In this document: positions 51,982-63,289 of the stretch, in pieces
Layout of the letters: every line of letters starts with the position of its first letter
Position numbering within the stretch: position 1 is the first letter of the stretch
From: Dromiciops gliroides
Taxonomy: Eukaryota; Chordata; Mammalia; Microbiotheria; Microbiotheriidae
Reading direction: 5' to 3'
Length of the DNA: 64,000 bases
Assembly (NCBI RefSeq): GCF_019393635.1
Contig: NC_057861.1
Coordinates: 152,909,544 to 152,973,543 of the forward strand
Made by a program: the position numbers and the translations under genes
The notes under the pieces: generated by a model
The model's input: only the letters and a program-made list of their open reading frames with translations
The model's database searches: none
What the model was told of the DNA's origin: nothing

Positions 51982-52160
51982 CTGTACATGTGTATACATA
52001 CATAATACATACATACATACATACATACACAACAAACATAAGGTAGATAGGGAGGGAAGATACAAGTATTTGGGGAATGGAGACCAAGAAAGACTTGGTA
52101 GAGATGGTAATGCTTGAGCTGTGTCTTTTCTAACAAAGAGACCAATCCAGCAATCATGAG
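51785..52160 (+). repeat. Family D head with GATA/ACAT microsatellites
   Basis: 'acatttaacaagctcatactctgttccaggcactgtgttggatgctaaggacac', 'gaagaaacttacataccatcaaggagacaacagcatgc'. (GATA)n at 51922-51980 and (ACAT)n at about 52001-52028 lie inside it. Confidence 0.6.
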
Positions 52161-52437
52161 TTCACTAAATCTTTATACACTCAGAAAAGACAACCTTTGT
52201 TACATATTTTATATATTATTATTTCTGGGTTGGTAGACATTGTATTGGGTTTTGGTCTTGATTGTTAATGGCTCTGAGGAAATCCCCACAATGGTTCATT
52301 CTATCACAAATCACAACTCACATGAAGCTTAGATCAATAATAATTTCCATCCAGTGATCCAGAATCAAAATGGTACAGTGATCCACATAAGTTATCCAAG
52401 TTCCCCTGTAGTGTTTAGTATATAGCAGCCTGAAATA

Positions 52438-52621
52438 TATAGGTTAACTCTCTCTTTTTTTTTTTTTTAAAGTGAGGCAACTGGGGTTAAGTGACTTGCC
52501 CAGGGTCACACAGCTGGTAAGTGTTAAGTGTCTGAGGCCGGATTTGAACTCAGGTCCTCCTGACTCCAGGGCCAGTGCTCTATCCATTGCACCACCTAGC
52601 TGCCACTATAGGTTAACTCTC
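52438..52621 (-). mobile_element. WSINE1-type SINE with 15-bp TSD
   Basis: The body is 52453-52606 (GTGAGGCAACTGGGG to CACCTAGCTGCCA). TATAGGTTAACTCTC occurs at 52438-52452 and 52607-52621. Subfamily B states. Confidence 0.96.
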
Positions 52622-53535
52622 AATGTATATGCCAATTTTTGTAAATAAAATTAAGAAATTATTTTCCTTCATGTCATGTGGCACCCTCTGCACCAATAGA
52701 TAGCCTCTAATGTTGATAATGAAACCAGAGCAATCACTAGCTATTCTAAACCCTTGTTTGTATCACTGCGATGTAAAGTAGGGGTAACACAAATTGTTTT
52801 ATTTTGTTTTCTACAGGGCTATATAGTTAGAATGAAATCTATTGCTTAGGGTTTTCCCTTTAACCCAGCTGTCTATAAGTAATTGGTATTTTGATATTTT
52901 TCCCTGTGCAATTCACACATGAAAATCAATTTGAAACTTTGATTTGAGTTTATAATATTTATATGAATATCACAACACATTTTCTTTATTCTAAATATTG
53001 TTCTAAATAAAATTTTGTTTTGTGAATAAAAAGAAAATATTTACAAGATCAAAGGAAGAGAATAAGCTAAGTCCAGTAAAATATCTGAACAGGATAAGGG
53101 AGACCAGGTGGAGTTACAGTAGGTTTCAAGGTCATAACAAACATTGGAGAAAGATAGAAATAGCAGTCCATAGATGAGTAAGGAGAAGGGGTAGAAAGAC
53201 AAAGAAATTCTAGTGATCACTAATAAAGTAGTTAATGAATGGGAGATTCTATAACACATGCAAGCATATAGATTCAATCTACCCTGAATACCTATTTGTA
53301 ATTAGGAAAGGGTAAGGATCACCTGGGGATGATTTCTAAAACTAAAGATACGGCATGATTATGTTTGTTTTCTGTTAGTACAGTAAAAGATATAGGACAG
53401 TTGTAAAATTTTATGGTTGGGGTACAAGCACTTTTCCAGGCTGAACCCTCCCCTCCATAGGTAACAATCACCAAAGGATAGAATTAAGCAATCAAGCATT
53501 TTTATCTATGTGATTTGCAAATGACATAAAATCAG
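52622..53535. other. Unassigned AT-rich sequence
   Basis: Nothing recognised. The minus frame 53041-53277 lacks domains. Confidence 0.3.
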
Positions 53536-53539
53536 AAGG

Positions 53540-53800
53540 GATCGCTTCCAGCTATCCCTGAATGACAGATTGAAGATTCACAAAGATAATGAGAAGCTAG
53601 AACAGTGAGGGAGAATATAATAAATTGAAATTTAGTAGGGATAAATTTAAAGTCTTAGTTTTTGGTTTCAAAAAATCAATTTCACAAATATAAGATAAAG
53701 TGTGGCTGAACATCAATTCACCCCCAAAACACTGAGAGATTTTAAGCAGATTGTAAACAGTAGTATGAAGCAACCAAGAAAAGTAATGGAATATGAGACT
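53540..53800 (+). mobile_element. L3/CR1 LINE fragment (sense)
   Basis: 'gaaatttagtagggataaatttaaagtcttagtttttggtttcaaaaaatcaatttcac' and 'gcagattgtaaacagtagtatgaagcaaccaagaaaagtaatgg' follow the L3/CR1 order. Confidence 0.65.
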
Positions 53801-53929
53801 GACTTAAGAATTACAGAACATAAGCACTGGAAGAGATTTCAAAGGTCGTTTAGTTCGAACTGTTTCTTACAAAGAATACTTTCTACAACATTCCCAGCTC
53901 ATCCAGCTATAGAACCCCATTGAAGGGAA

Positions 53930-54800
53930 ATCTATTACCTTACCAGACAGCTCATTTTAATTTTTGGATAATTCTAATTATTGGTAGATTTTCCCTTATA
54001 TTAAGCATACATCTGCTTCTGTGCAACTTCTACCCATTCCTCCTGGCCTTGGCCAGAGACTGGGGACAAGGGAAATTCTACTTTCCTCTTCTTTAGTCAG
54101 AACACTATTAGGTAATTATGTTTAATTCTGGGCATGGCCTTTTAGGTTGGGCATTGACAAGCTAGAAAGCCTCCAGCTATTGTTTTTTCTGAGTGTAATA
54201 AAATATGATTTGATAAAAAAATATTTTTCAACTCAAATTCAATACTAGTCTTAATTATTAGTTTATTTCTATAATTGAGTCTGGGAAATGTATTGTATAT
54301 ATGTGTTTATATATACATGTTCTGTATATATGTATATATGTGTATGTGTGTATGTATGTATGTTCTGTTTGTTTATTTGAAAAGCCTGGTTTGACTTTAA
54401 TAGCCAGATCCAGACAAGAATAAACCTGGCTGAATGCTACTGCAACTACCTTTCCCCTAAAGTGAGTAGGAACCTACATCCTTCCAAGGCAACCCATTCA
54501 ACATCTGGATAGGTCGGATTATTAGGAAGTATTTCTTTTACATCAAGCCTTCTCATCCTTGCAACTTCCACCCCTTGCCCCCAGTTTTACTTTCTAATGC
54601 CAAATGGAACAAGTCTAATTCTTCTTCCACATGACAGTTTTCAGTTACTTGAATACAACTAATCATATCTCCACTAAGTGTTCTCTTCTGCAGGTTAAAC
54701 ATTCCCAAATCCTTTAACCAATCCTCATATTCTATGGTCTAGAGGCCCCTCACCATTCTGATCACTGTCCTCTGGAGGCTTAAATATGTGATAAGACAAT
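53930..54800 (-). mobile_element. L3/CR1 LINE 3' region (antisense)
   Basis: 'accagacagctcattttaatttttggataattctaatta' to 'ctgtgcaacttctacccattcctcctgg' (53945-54045) and a second block at 54485-54790 ('ggcaacccattcaacatctgg', 'cttctgcaggttaaacattcccaaatcctttaaccaatcctcatattctatgg...cctctgg') match antisense CR1/L3 3' regions. They may be two copies, because the first motif occurs twice, with a TATG microsatellite (54296-54362) between. Confidence 0.75.
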
Positions 54801-55430
54801 GTGATTTCCTATATATCTTTAGTGTTCATTAAGGGGATTTGAGGTGGAAGTCCCTACACTGTTATTAGTACAGAATCTTTGGGTCATGCCAAAAACTTGC
54901 TCATGGGGTAGGAGAATAGCTATCTCCCCTCCCATGAGATGAGTCTGTGTCTTTCCCACTCTTCTTCACCTCTCCTCTTTGAACTCCCTCAAAGAGTTCA
55001 AGCAACCTCTCTTTAGCAGCTGTTGCTGAAGTATCATTTTACCACCAGCTGGATAAATAGAAAAAAAGATGGCAAATGCATATCTATACTCTCTTTTGAC
55101 TTTTAGTACTTGAATCTCTGATTGAGCTACAAAATTAAGGCCTTATTTTGAACCCTAGAAATTGCTTCTGCTGTTAGTGATTCATCTGGTGATTGGAAAC
55201 TTTCCCTTGTGGCAGCTTGACTTCCAAAAGGCCTTGTTAGTACATCTAAGAAAGGTGAAAAATAACTGTAAAACTAATAATAACTATATTGAGAGAGGGG
55301 AAGACACAAAGATAGAGACAGAGAGACCAAAAGAGAGGAGGAGAGAGTAAAAGTAGAAGAAAGAGGGAGAGGGAGAAATAAGAGACTAGGGAACATAAGT
55401 AAGGAAAAGGGAACAAACTGAAAATTACTA
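54801..55430. other. Unassigned sequence with a GA-rich tract
   Basis: GA-rich low complexity at about 55290-55385; otherwise nothing recognised. Confidence 0.35.
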
Positions 55431-55431
55431 T

Positions 55432-55606
55432 ATATTTATCTTTGGGGGGGGCATAGCTAGGTGGCACAGTGGATAAAACACCAGCCCTGGATTTAGGAGG
55501 ACCTGAGTTCAAATTAAGCCTCTGACATTTGACACTTATTAGCTGTGTGACCCTGGGCAAGTCACTTAACCCTTATTGCCCCGTGCAAAAATATTTATCT
55601 TTGGGG
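55432..55606 (+). mobile_element. WSINE1-type SINE with 16-bp TSD
   Basis: The body is 55448-55590. ATATTTATCTTTGGGG occurs at 55432-55447 and 55591-55606. The A tail is almost absent. Confidence 0.95.
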
Positions 55607-55814
55607 AGAACTTGAAAATTGAATTATTTAAAGGAAAAAGAAGAAAGTATGATTTAGTTTAATTGTCCTTTAATTTTTCTACTTTATAATGAGTAGGAAA
55701 ATTCTTGATAAAATGATTCTGTGTCTGTTGGGACCAGTTCTGAGAATTATGAAACTCCATTCCAGGTAAGTAGTCAGGTCATATTTTTCAAGTTAAGGTA
55801 GCTTGCAAAAAGAC

Positions 55815-56115
55815 CTTCTAATATCAAAGAGTCAACAAGGATTTATTCAGTACCCATTATGTTGCAAGCACTGGGAATTCAAAGTCAGAAATGAAATAGC
55901 TTTAGTGTGAAAAGAATTTACATTTTACTAGAAAGCAAACAACCCAGAAATATAAGTGATTTGTGTTTAACATTGTTCCTTTGCTATTACTCAAAATGAA
56001 CCTATTTGTAAACAACTTTAGTTAGGACTTAGACTAAAAAATATGACAAGGATAGTTACTGCCCTTGAGGAGTTTCCAATTCAATAAGGGAGATGATAAA
56101 TAACTTGGGGAAAGA
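55815..56115 (+). repeat. Family D head fragment
   Basis: 'caaagagtcaacaaggatttattcagtacccattatgttgcaagcactggg' and 'gttactgcccttgaggagtttccaattcaataagggagatgataaataac'. Confidence 0.5.
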
Positions 56116-56214
56116 TGCTGTATTTAGAGTTAGATCCTCAAGTTCTTAGCTTAGCTCTAAGGTAAGCTAGGCAATTCTTCCTTCCTCTTTTCATTTGCTT
56201 AAAATGTGACCTTT

Positions 56215-56755
56215 TATTTATGTCTTGTAGGCACTTGAATCTTTTGTTGGTGTATGGTGTGAGGTGTTGGTCTAAACCTAATTTTGGTCATTCTACTTTT
56301 TTTTTCAGCAATTTTTGTCAAATAGTGCTTCCACCCAGTAACTGAGAACTTAGAGTGTATCAAACAATGTTACTGTATTTGTTTGTTTCTATATGTGTGT
56401 GTACATAATCTGTTTCACTAATCTCAATCTCTCTTCTCACTCCCAACTAGTATCAAATTGTTTTAATGGTTACTGCTTTATGACACAATGGGATCTAGTA
56501 CTGATAGAACACTTTCCTTTTCACTTTTATTTCATTATAACCCTTGAAATTCTTGATCTTTTGTTCCACCATTATTTTTTCTCCTAGCTTCATGAAATAT
56601 TCTTTTGGGAATTTGAGTGGTACAGTATTAATACATGATTTAGGTGGTATTGTCATTTATATTATATCGGCTCTACCTATGAACAATTAATGGGTTTTTT
56701 AGATCTATCATATTTATTTCCAAGGTTTTTTATAATGAATATATGAAAATGCTTG
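56215..56755 (-). mobile_element. L1 LINE ORF2 internal fragment
   Basis: Antisense L1: 'cttttgttggtgtatggtgtgaggtgttggtctaaacc', 'gcaatttttgtcaaatagtg', 'ggttactgctttatgacacaatggg', 'ttcttgatcttttgttcc', 'ggtggtattgtcatttatattatatcggctctacctatgaacaatta'. ORF2 is interrupted by stops and there is no 3' end, so this is an internal fragment. Confidence 0.7.
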
Positions 56756-56953
56756 ATCAATGACATCTTGAAAATAAAGCAATTTGGGGATTAAACAAAA
56801 ACACTTTTATATCTAGAAAGCTAAAAATTTAAAGGTATAACTAAAGGGTTAAAGTTTGAGTAATAGATAGAAACTAACTTTATTCTTCCTATATTAAAAT
56901 TGTGTCCAAATGAAGCTAATGCTGATGTCTTCTTTCTGCAAGAGGTCTCCTTT

Positions 56954-57125
56954 AAAAGTGCCTCCTGCAGGGGCAGCTAGGTGATGCAGTGGATAGAGCA
57001 CCGGCCCTGGTTTCAGGAGGACTTGAGTTCAAATCCAGCCTCAGACACTTTACACACTTACTACCTGTGTGACCCTGGGCAAGTCAATTAACCCCAATTG
57101 CCTCACCAAAAAAAAAGTGCCTCCT
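56954..57125 (+). mobile_element. WSINE1-type SINE (subfamily B) with 13-bp TSD
   Basis: The body is 56967-57112. AAAAGTGCCTCCT occurs at 56954-56966 and 57113-57125. 'acactttacacacttactacc' is a small private variant. Confidence 0.95.
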
Positions 57126-57339
57126 CTCTCTATATATGTTTATGTTAATCTCCTAATAAATTCTTTGGATTAATAGAAATATTTTTATTCCTTCCTACCT
57201 ACTAGTGTCTATATTGATTCCACTAAATCTACAATTTTACCACTTCAAAAAAAACCTGTTCAAGAATGACTGTCATTTTTTGCCTCACCAAGCTTCAATG
57301 ACCTTTTTTGCTTTCTATATCCAGTTTCAGTTGTTTATA

Positions 57340-57495
57340 TCAACATAAGAGGGCATCTCTGGAATCAAAACGCTAGGGTTTGAGTCCCAGCTGATGAACT
57401 CTATGAACATGGCCACATGTTCCCTGGACCTCAGTTTCCTTATCCAAGGAGAATATCTCTAAGGTCCCTGCCAGCTCAAAATGTTGTGGTCCTGT
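57340..57495 (+). mobile_element. MIR-like SINE
   Basis: 'aagagggcatctctggaatcaaaacgctagggtttgagtccc', 'tgttccctggacctcagtttccttatccaaggagaatatctctaaggtccctgccagctcaaaatg'. Confidence 0.7.
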
Positions 57496-57683
57496 AATAC
57501 AGTTCTTTGATTTACTATACTTATTGCTTTTATTCTGGTCAAATAAACCTAAAGTCATTTTCATTTTTTTTCCTCCAGTTTTATTACCTTTCATTATGAT
57601 TTTTTTTTCATACTATCCTTTAGATACAGAACTGTTCTCAAACCAGTCTTTCTGCTATTTTTTCAATATCTTCAACCCATCAG

Positions 57684-57869
57684 AAAAGGTACCTATAGGG
57701 GGCAGCTAGGTGGCGCAGTGGATAAAGCACGGGCCCTGGATTCAGGAGTACCTGAGTTCAAATCTGGCCTCAGACACTTGACACTTAACTAGCTGTGTGA
57801 CCCTGGGCAAGTCACTTAACCCCCATTGCCCCGCAAAAAAAAAAAAAAAAAAAAAAAAAGGTACCTATA
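57684..57869 (+). mobile_element. WSINE1-type SINE, youngest-looking copy
   Basis: The body is 57698-57855. AAAAGGTACCTATA occurs at 57684-57697 and 57856-57869. It keeps the CpG in GGTGGCGCAGTGG and CCCCGC and has a pure A tail of about 25 bp. By eye it is the closest to the local subfamily A consensus. Confidence 0.97.
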
Positions 57870-58380
57870 TTTCTATCCTAGAAGTTTATTCTGATTAACC
57901 CAGACAAAATATTGAACAAGATCAAAGTCTATAGCCTAGGCTATATCTTATTCTACCTTGGCAATCCAAGAAGCAAACAAACTCACCTGTGAAAAAAGCT
58001 ATTTTTCTTACTTTCTTCTTAACATGCACATTCCTTGGGGGGAAATTATTTATATTGTTTCTTAATTTAATATTTCAAAAATTTTTAATCAGTGGCAATA
58101 TTTCTTCCACTGACAGATTGAAGCCCCTCCACATCTGTCCATGGTTTGCCACAGATAAAATATAATATATAATCTTGCAGGGGGCAAGCTTCTGATTTAA
58201 AAAGCCTCTTTGAAATTGCTAGATCTGGTTTTCAGATTACAGTGCACTTGATGAGCCTGTGCTCAAAGTCTTTCTAGCTTTGTAGGACCTGTTAGGGCTT
58301 AAATTCAGTTGGCACAGTCTTCAACAACCCAAAGTCACAACTACACTAAGATGAGGCATTAGTATGGAATTTTTGTGATA
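57870..58380. other. Unassigned sequence
   Basis: Nothing recognised. 58160-58345 has a more complex composition and might be an old repeat. Confidence 0.3.
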
Positions 58381-58387
58381 TTAAAAA

Positions 58388-58545
58388 AAATGGGGGGGGG
58401 CAGCTAGGTGGTGCAGTGAATAAAGCACCAGTCCTGGATTCAGGAGGACCTGAGGTCAAATCCGTCCTCAGACACTTGACACTTACTAGCTGTGTGACCC
58501 TAGGCAAGTCACTTAACCCCAATTACCTAACCAAAAAAATATAAT
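58388..58545 (+). mobile_element. WSINE1-type SINE
   Basis: Head GGGGGGCAGCTAGGTGGTGC, body 'gaggtcaaatccgtcctcagacacttgacact', tail 'cccaattacctaacc' plus A run. A possible AAAAAAAT TSD is too simple to trust. Confidence 0.93.
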
Positions 58546-59256
58546 ATTTTCTATTTCAATTGAGCTGTTATCCCATTGAGTGTTATTATATCTTATCTTA
58601 GCCACATGCCTAATTCCTAGCCATCTCAAATCCTTCCTTGAAACATATTTGATAGGGATAAGAAAGAGAAGACTGGCATCTATAAACTACAGTGTTTTTG
58701 TTTTGACTTCACTTCCTAGCGAAATTACTGAGTGAATTATTAAAGGGATAGTTAGGGGACCTTTATAAAAAAGGAATCACAAAGAGTCATCATGGCTTCT
58801 TTTCTTTGACAGGTAGATAAGAGACATGCTCTATTTAGGTTTTAGCAAAACATTTGATGAAACCTCTCAGGCTATCCTATAGACAAAATAGAGAGACGTG
58901 GGCTGGATAATAATATGGCTAGGTGGCTTCAGACCTGGACCAGACCCAAAGAGTAGTCATTAATGGTTTAATGTCAACTGGGAAGGAGATCCCCAGTTCA
59001 ATGACTAGGTGATGTATACTTGACCTTTTGATTAACATTATTATCAGTAATCTGATATAGGTTTTGATGACATGTTTATAGAGTTTTCAGGTGACACAAA
59101 GCTAGAATGGAAAATGGACATTATGGACGTCAGGGTTAGAACAAGGAAAGTGAACAAATTGGAGGTGTTTAGCCTGGAAAATATTAGGCTTATGGGGAAG
59201 CATTACATTTGTCTCCAATTATTCTAAAAGCCATCGTATGGAATATGGGTTATACA

Positions 59257-59405
59257 AGATGGGGGCAGCTAGGTGGCACAGTGGATAAAGCATCAGCTCT
59301 GGATTCAGGAGGAACTGAGTTCAAATGCGGCCTCAGACACTTGACATTGATTAACTGTGTGACCCTGGTTAAGTCACTTAACTCTCATTGCCCCACAAAA
59401 AAAGG
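59257..59405 (+). mobile_element. WSINE1-type SINE grading into (GAAA)n
   Basis: Head GGGGGCAGCTAGGTGGCAC; tail 'cattgccccacaaaaaaaggaaac' runs straight into GAAA repeats. No clean TSD because the tail expanded. Confidence 0.93.
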
Positions 59406-59410
59406 AAACA

Positions 59411-59497
<87 letters not shown>

Positions 59498-59540
59498 GAA
59501 GGAAGGAAGGAAGGAAGAAAGAAAGAAAGAAAAGAGAAAA
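59406..59540. repeat. (GAAA)n/(GGAA)n microsatellite
   Basis: About 120 bp of GAAA units with a short GGAA block at 59496-59515. The lysine-glutamate-arginine run in the frame 59209-59562 is an artefact. Confidence 0.97.
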
Positions 59541-59859
59541 AAAGAAACTTGTTCTATTTTAACTTAAAGGGGCAAAACTAGTAGAATGAGAAAAAGTTAG
59601 ATTGGCAGATTTTTGCTTAATTAAAGAAAAATAAACTTCCTAAATAATAGAGTTTTCTCAAAGTTGAATGGGTTACCTGAAAATGTAATGGATTTTCCAT
59701 TACTAGAAGCCTTCAATTTAAAGCCTGAGGCTTCTTGTCAGAAATATTGTGAATGAAATTCCTGATCAGGTAATTGGTTGGACTAGGTGATCTCCAAGAT
59801 CTTTTCCAATTCTGAGATTCCATAATAGTTCAAAACCTTATCATTTGTTAACTTGGCTA

Positions 59860-60070
59860 TTATAATTGCTTTGTACCTGTTCTTTCTCTTTCCAACATAT
59901 CCCATCTTTAATCCATGTTTCACATAAGGCATTTTCTTAAGGTACTGTTATTATCATACCACCCTTCTCAAAAAGCCTTCCTCTTTCCTAATGAACAAAA
60001 CAGAAATCTCTGACTGGCCTTCAAGGCCCATGCTGATTGAAATTTTCCAAACTCTTCTCTCAAGTCCCCT
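59860..60070 (+). mobile_element. L2-like LINE fragment
   Basis: 'cccatctttaatccatgtttcacataaggcattttctta', 'aaacagaaatctctgactggccttcaaggccc'. Diverged. Confidence 0.45.
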
Positions 60071-60650
60071 CCCTTATACTCTCATAAACAATAGTTTACA
60101 ATAGTTTTTAACCTTTGTAGAAAATTTTGCTTTTTTTCTCCACTACCTATGCAGAACACCTCATAATTTCTTTAATGGAGGGGCTCCAGGATAATGAAGT
60201 ATCAATAGAGTACTGACCTTTGAGACTTTTGTAGAAACATTCAGCAGGGTATGCTTAGGGAATTTCCTTAACTACAAGGCATCTTGCAGAGATTAAGGCA
60301 GATCTTATAGTATCTTCTGAATGACATTGGACATTTGAAGAAGAGCAGATACTTCTTGTCAACTTAACCTCAATTTTATACCAATATGCGTAAACATTAT
60401 CTTAATATATTATGCAATTCTTTTAATCTTTATACCAAATCACTTGAGCCTAACATGTGTGAGCATGAATGCAGAGGACTTTTTGTATTCCATTCTGCAG
60501 TTATAGAAATTTGTGTTCAGAGAAATAAAATTGAAAAATTACTTTTTGTGGGGTGTGTTGCTCCTCTCTTTTTGAAGGGAGAACATTTCTCCTTGTCTAT
60601 ATTTTATCTCTCCTTCCAGGGCCACCCACTATTACGCCATGACTTTCTCA
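60071..60650. other. Unassigned sequence
   Basis: The frame 60386-60676 (96 codons) has no known domain and runs into the L1 tail. I do not call it a gene. Confidence 0.35.
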
Positions 60651-60659
60651 AAAATATGG

Positions 60660-61150
60660 TGATTTTTTTTAAATAGTAGTTTATCTTTTCCAATTACATG
60701 TAAAGATAGTTTTCAACATTAATTTTGATAAGATTTTGAGTTTCAATTTTTTTCTCCTTCCCTCCCATTTCCCCTCCCAAGACATCAAGCAATTTGATAT
60801 AGGTTAAACATGTGCAATCATGTAACATATTTCCATATTAGTCATGTTAAAGAAGAAACAGAACAAAAGATAAAAGCCGCAAAAAAAAAAAAAAGTGAAA
60901 ATAGTATGCTTCAATCTGCATTCAGACTCCACAATTCTTTCTTTGGATGTGGATAGCTTTTTCCATCATGAGTCTTTTGGAATTGTCTTGGATCGCTGCA
61001 TTGCTGGGAAGAGCTAAGTCAATCATAGTTGATCATCACACAATGTTGCTATTACTGTGTACAATGTTCTCCTGGTTCTGCTTACTTCACTCAGCATCAG
61101 TTCGTGTAAGTCCTTCCAGGTTTTCCTGCAATATATTGCTATTTCTTGAC
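60660..61150 (-). mobile_element. L1 LINE 3' end, short
   Basis: Antisense 3' UTR 'ttccaattacatgtaaagatagttttcaacatt', 'acatttccatattagtcatg'-type block, 'attcagactccacaattctttctttggatgtgg', and the 'gaattgtcttggatcgctgcattgctgggaagag' region. AAAAATATGG (60650s) and AAAAATTTGG (61150s) may be the TSD. Confidence 0.85.
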
Positions 61151-61159
61151 TGAAAAATT

Positions 61160-61920
61160 TGGCCTATAACCAAAATCACATAGTGGAATCCAATTAAACA
61201 TAGAACCTGTCTAACTAGCATAGAATCACAAAGTTACAAACATCTAAAAAACCCCAGATAACAGATTTGTCTTGCATTTAACTACATTTAAACCTTGCTG
61301 AAACAGGAGATTGCATAACTTCCCTTGGGAATATATTCCAACATCTCAAAAATTTAAAAAAAGGAAAAGTCTTTTGTATATGCCAGATCTGTACAGCTGT
61401 CTTTTAATGTTCCTTTAGTGGACACAGCTAACAATTCATTCAGGCATTTACTGTGTATAAATAGAAACATACTGAGCTATACTACCATCCATCAAAATTG
61501 TCCTTCAAATAATTGGAGGCTATTGCAGAATTGAATTCCCTCTCGTTTTTCCTTCTTGAAGTGAAATTATAAAATGTATTAGGTTATCCTCAAGATACCA
61601 GTTTTCCAGGACTTATGCTTTTATTATTCCCCTTAGGCATCCTGTAAATATTTCATCTGGAGTGTAGTAAATTGGATGCAATTCTAATCAAGGTCTAGTG
61701 CTGAATACAAACAATTGTTATGTTATATATACCTGCTAAAGAGTAGTTTTTATATTAGACTTTCAGATTATATAATGGAGTGAGTTATTAAATTATGAGC
61801 TAATTACTGATTTATATTCAGCTATGATTTGCTAAGATTCCCAAATCTCCACAAAATCAGTCTTTCCCCACCTTATATCTATAGCATTACCTTCTTTCTT
61901 CAGTACTTCAAATGCAGGAT
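61160..61920. other. Unassigned AT-rich sequence
   Basis: The block 61300-61420 ('gaacctgtctaac...ttgggaatatattccaacatctcaaaa') may be very diverged L3/CR1. Otherwise nothing. Confidence 0.3.
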
Positions 61921-61924
61921 TAAA

Positions 61925-62110
61925 AAGCTAGAGTTCCAAAGGACCTCGGAAGCCATTTAGCACAACTCAACCCTCTCAATTTACAACTAAGAATCAAGGG
62001 AAGTTGAGTGACTTGCCCAAGGTCAGGCAAGTTCTAAGCATCAGAGATGGAATGTGAACCCATATCTTCTAACTCTAGACCCAGTGTGGTTTTTCCATTA
62101 TGACACATGG
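61925..62110 (-). mobile_element. MIR-type SINE, antisense
   Basis: 'aaagctagagttccaaaggacctcggaagccatttagcac', 'gttgagtgacttgcccaaggtcaggcaagttc', 'ggaatgtgaacccatatcttctaactctagacccagtg'. Confidence 0.7.
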
Positions 62111-62279
62111 ACTCCAAATGTATTGTGACATTTTTATGTACTGATTTTTCCAGCTAGTCATGTCAAATTTCATTTAAATTATAGCTCTTTATAGAACTAG
62201 ACCTTACATCAACTTTGGGTTGTCAGAATATCTGGTAAGTGCATTTTTCTTGTGCAAGTTTTTAACAAAAATATAAATT

Positions 62280-62545
62280 AGAGGCAGCTAGGCAGTACAG
62301 TCATAGAGAGCTGGACCTGGAGTCAGGAAAGCCTGGGTTCAAATTCAGTTTAAATGTTTATTAGCTGTGTAACCATGGGCAAGTCATGTAATTTCAATCT
62401 GCCTCAATTTCCTTAACTGTAAAATGGTGATAATTATAGCATCTGTTTCTGAGGGTTGTTCTGAGGATCAAATGAGATATTTATAAAATACTTAGCACAG
62501 TGCCTGGCATACAGTAGGTACTTAATAAATGCCTATTTCCCTTCC
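62280..62545 (+). mobile_element. tRNA-SINE/MIR with L2-type tail
   Basis: 'aggcagctaggcagtacagtcatagagagctggacctggagtcaggaaagcctgggttcaaattc', 'ctgtgtaaccatgggcaagtcatg', 'gcctcaatttccttaactgtaaaatggtgataattatagcatctgtttctgagggttg', 'cttagcacagtgcctggcatacagtaggtacttaataaatgcc'. Confidence 0.8.
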
Positions 62546-62589
62546 ATCCCTTTTCTTCCTTCCTAGTAATAAATATAAGTCAAATTATT

Positions 62590-62850
62590 AATAATAAAAT
62601 AATAATAGCTAGCATTTATGTATACTTTTAATATTTACAAAGTCATTTACAAATATTATCTCATTTTATCCTTACAACAACCCTAGGAGTTAAGTGCCAT
62701 TATTATTGCTATTTTACAGATGGTGAAGCTGAGGCAGATAGGTGAGGTGACTTACCTAAAGTCACAAAGATAATAAGTATTTTAGGCTGGATTAGAATTC
62801 AGATGTTCCTGAATCCAGATCTAATGTTCTATCTACTTTGTCCTGTAGAA
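62590..62850 (-). mobile_element. MIR SINE, antisense, near full length
   Basis: 'aataatagctagcatttatgtatac', 'acaaatattatctcattttatccttacaacaaccctaggagttaagtgcc', 'acagatggtgaagctgaggcagataggtgaggtgacttacctaaagtcac'. Confidence 0.85.
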
Positions 62851-62854
62851 AGCC

Positions 62855-63285
62855 TATTTTTTTTACAAATATGAATTGAAGTTCCCTATGAAGTTTTACC
62901 CTGAGATACAGGAATAAGGGTTATTAAACTGTAATATAAACATTATTATACGATATTTCCTAAAAACATTACTAGACTAGGATCACAATAAAAGGCAGGT
63001 CGCAAGAATGAGGGTCATCTATCTCCTAGTTCTAAATGCTCATTGAATTGAAGTTGAGCCAATAAGAAAAAAAGAATGCTCACTTAACCCCATTTTAAAA
63101 ATTGATTAGGACCATGGCCTTCATAGTATTTTAATCGTGTACCCTCATCAGCTAAAAGTTTTGACCATGTATTTATTAATAAATCATATACATGCATTGT
63201 GATATCATGTGCTAATAAAATGCACAAAATAGACATTAAAAGGGATGAGATAAATATGAAATGATATTTTATCCTAAAGTCAATA
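62855..63285. other. Unassigned AT-rich sequence
   Basis: Nothing recognised. Confidence 0.3.
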
Positions 63286-63289
63286 GGAA

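Larger units (their letters stand above)
58660..59835 (+). mobile_element. L3/CR1 LINE, split by a SINE and GAAA repeat
   Basis: 58740-59215 follows the CR1/L3 ORF2 C-terminal and downstream order ('aggaatcacaaagagtcatcatggc', 'ggttttagcaaaacatttgatgaaacc', 'taatggtttaatgtcaactgggaagg', 'gttttcaggtgacacaaagc', 'gaggtgtttagcctggaaaatattagg'). It resumes after 59570 with 'gtagaatgagaaaaagttag', 'gttgaatgggttacctgaaaatg', 'agcttggttggactaggtgatctccaag'-type ending at about 59830. Confidence 0.8.

Noticed and set aside
51922..52030. Regular repeats that might suggest a CRISPR-like array
   Set aside because: They are (GATA)n and (ACAT)n microsatellites without spacers, in a vertebrate-type genome.
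59209..59562. Charged KERKKE-rich protein
   Set aside because: It is the translation of a SINE followed by a GAAA microsatellite.
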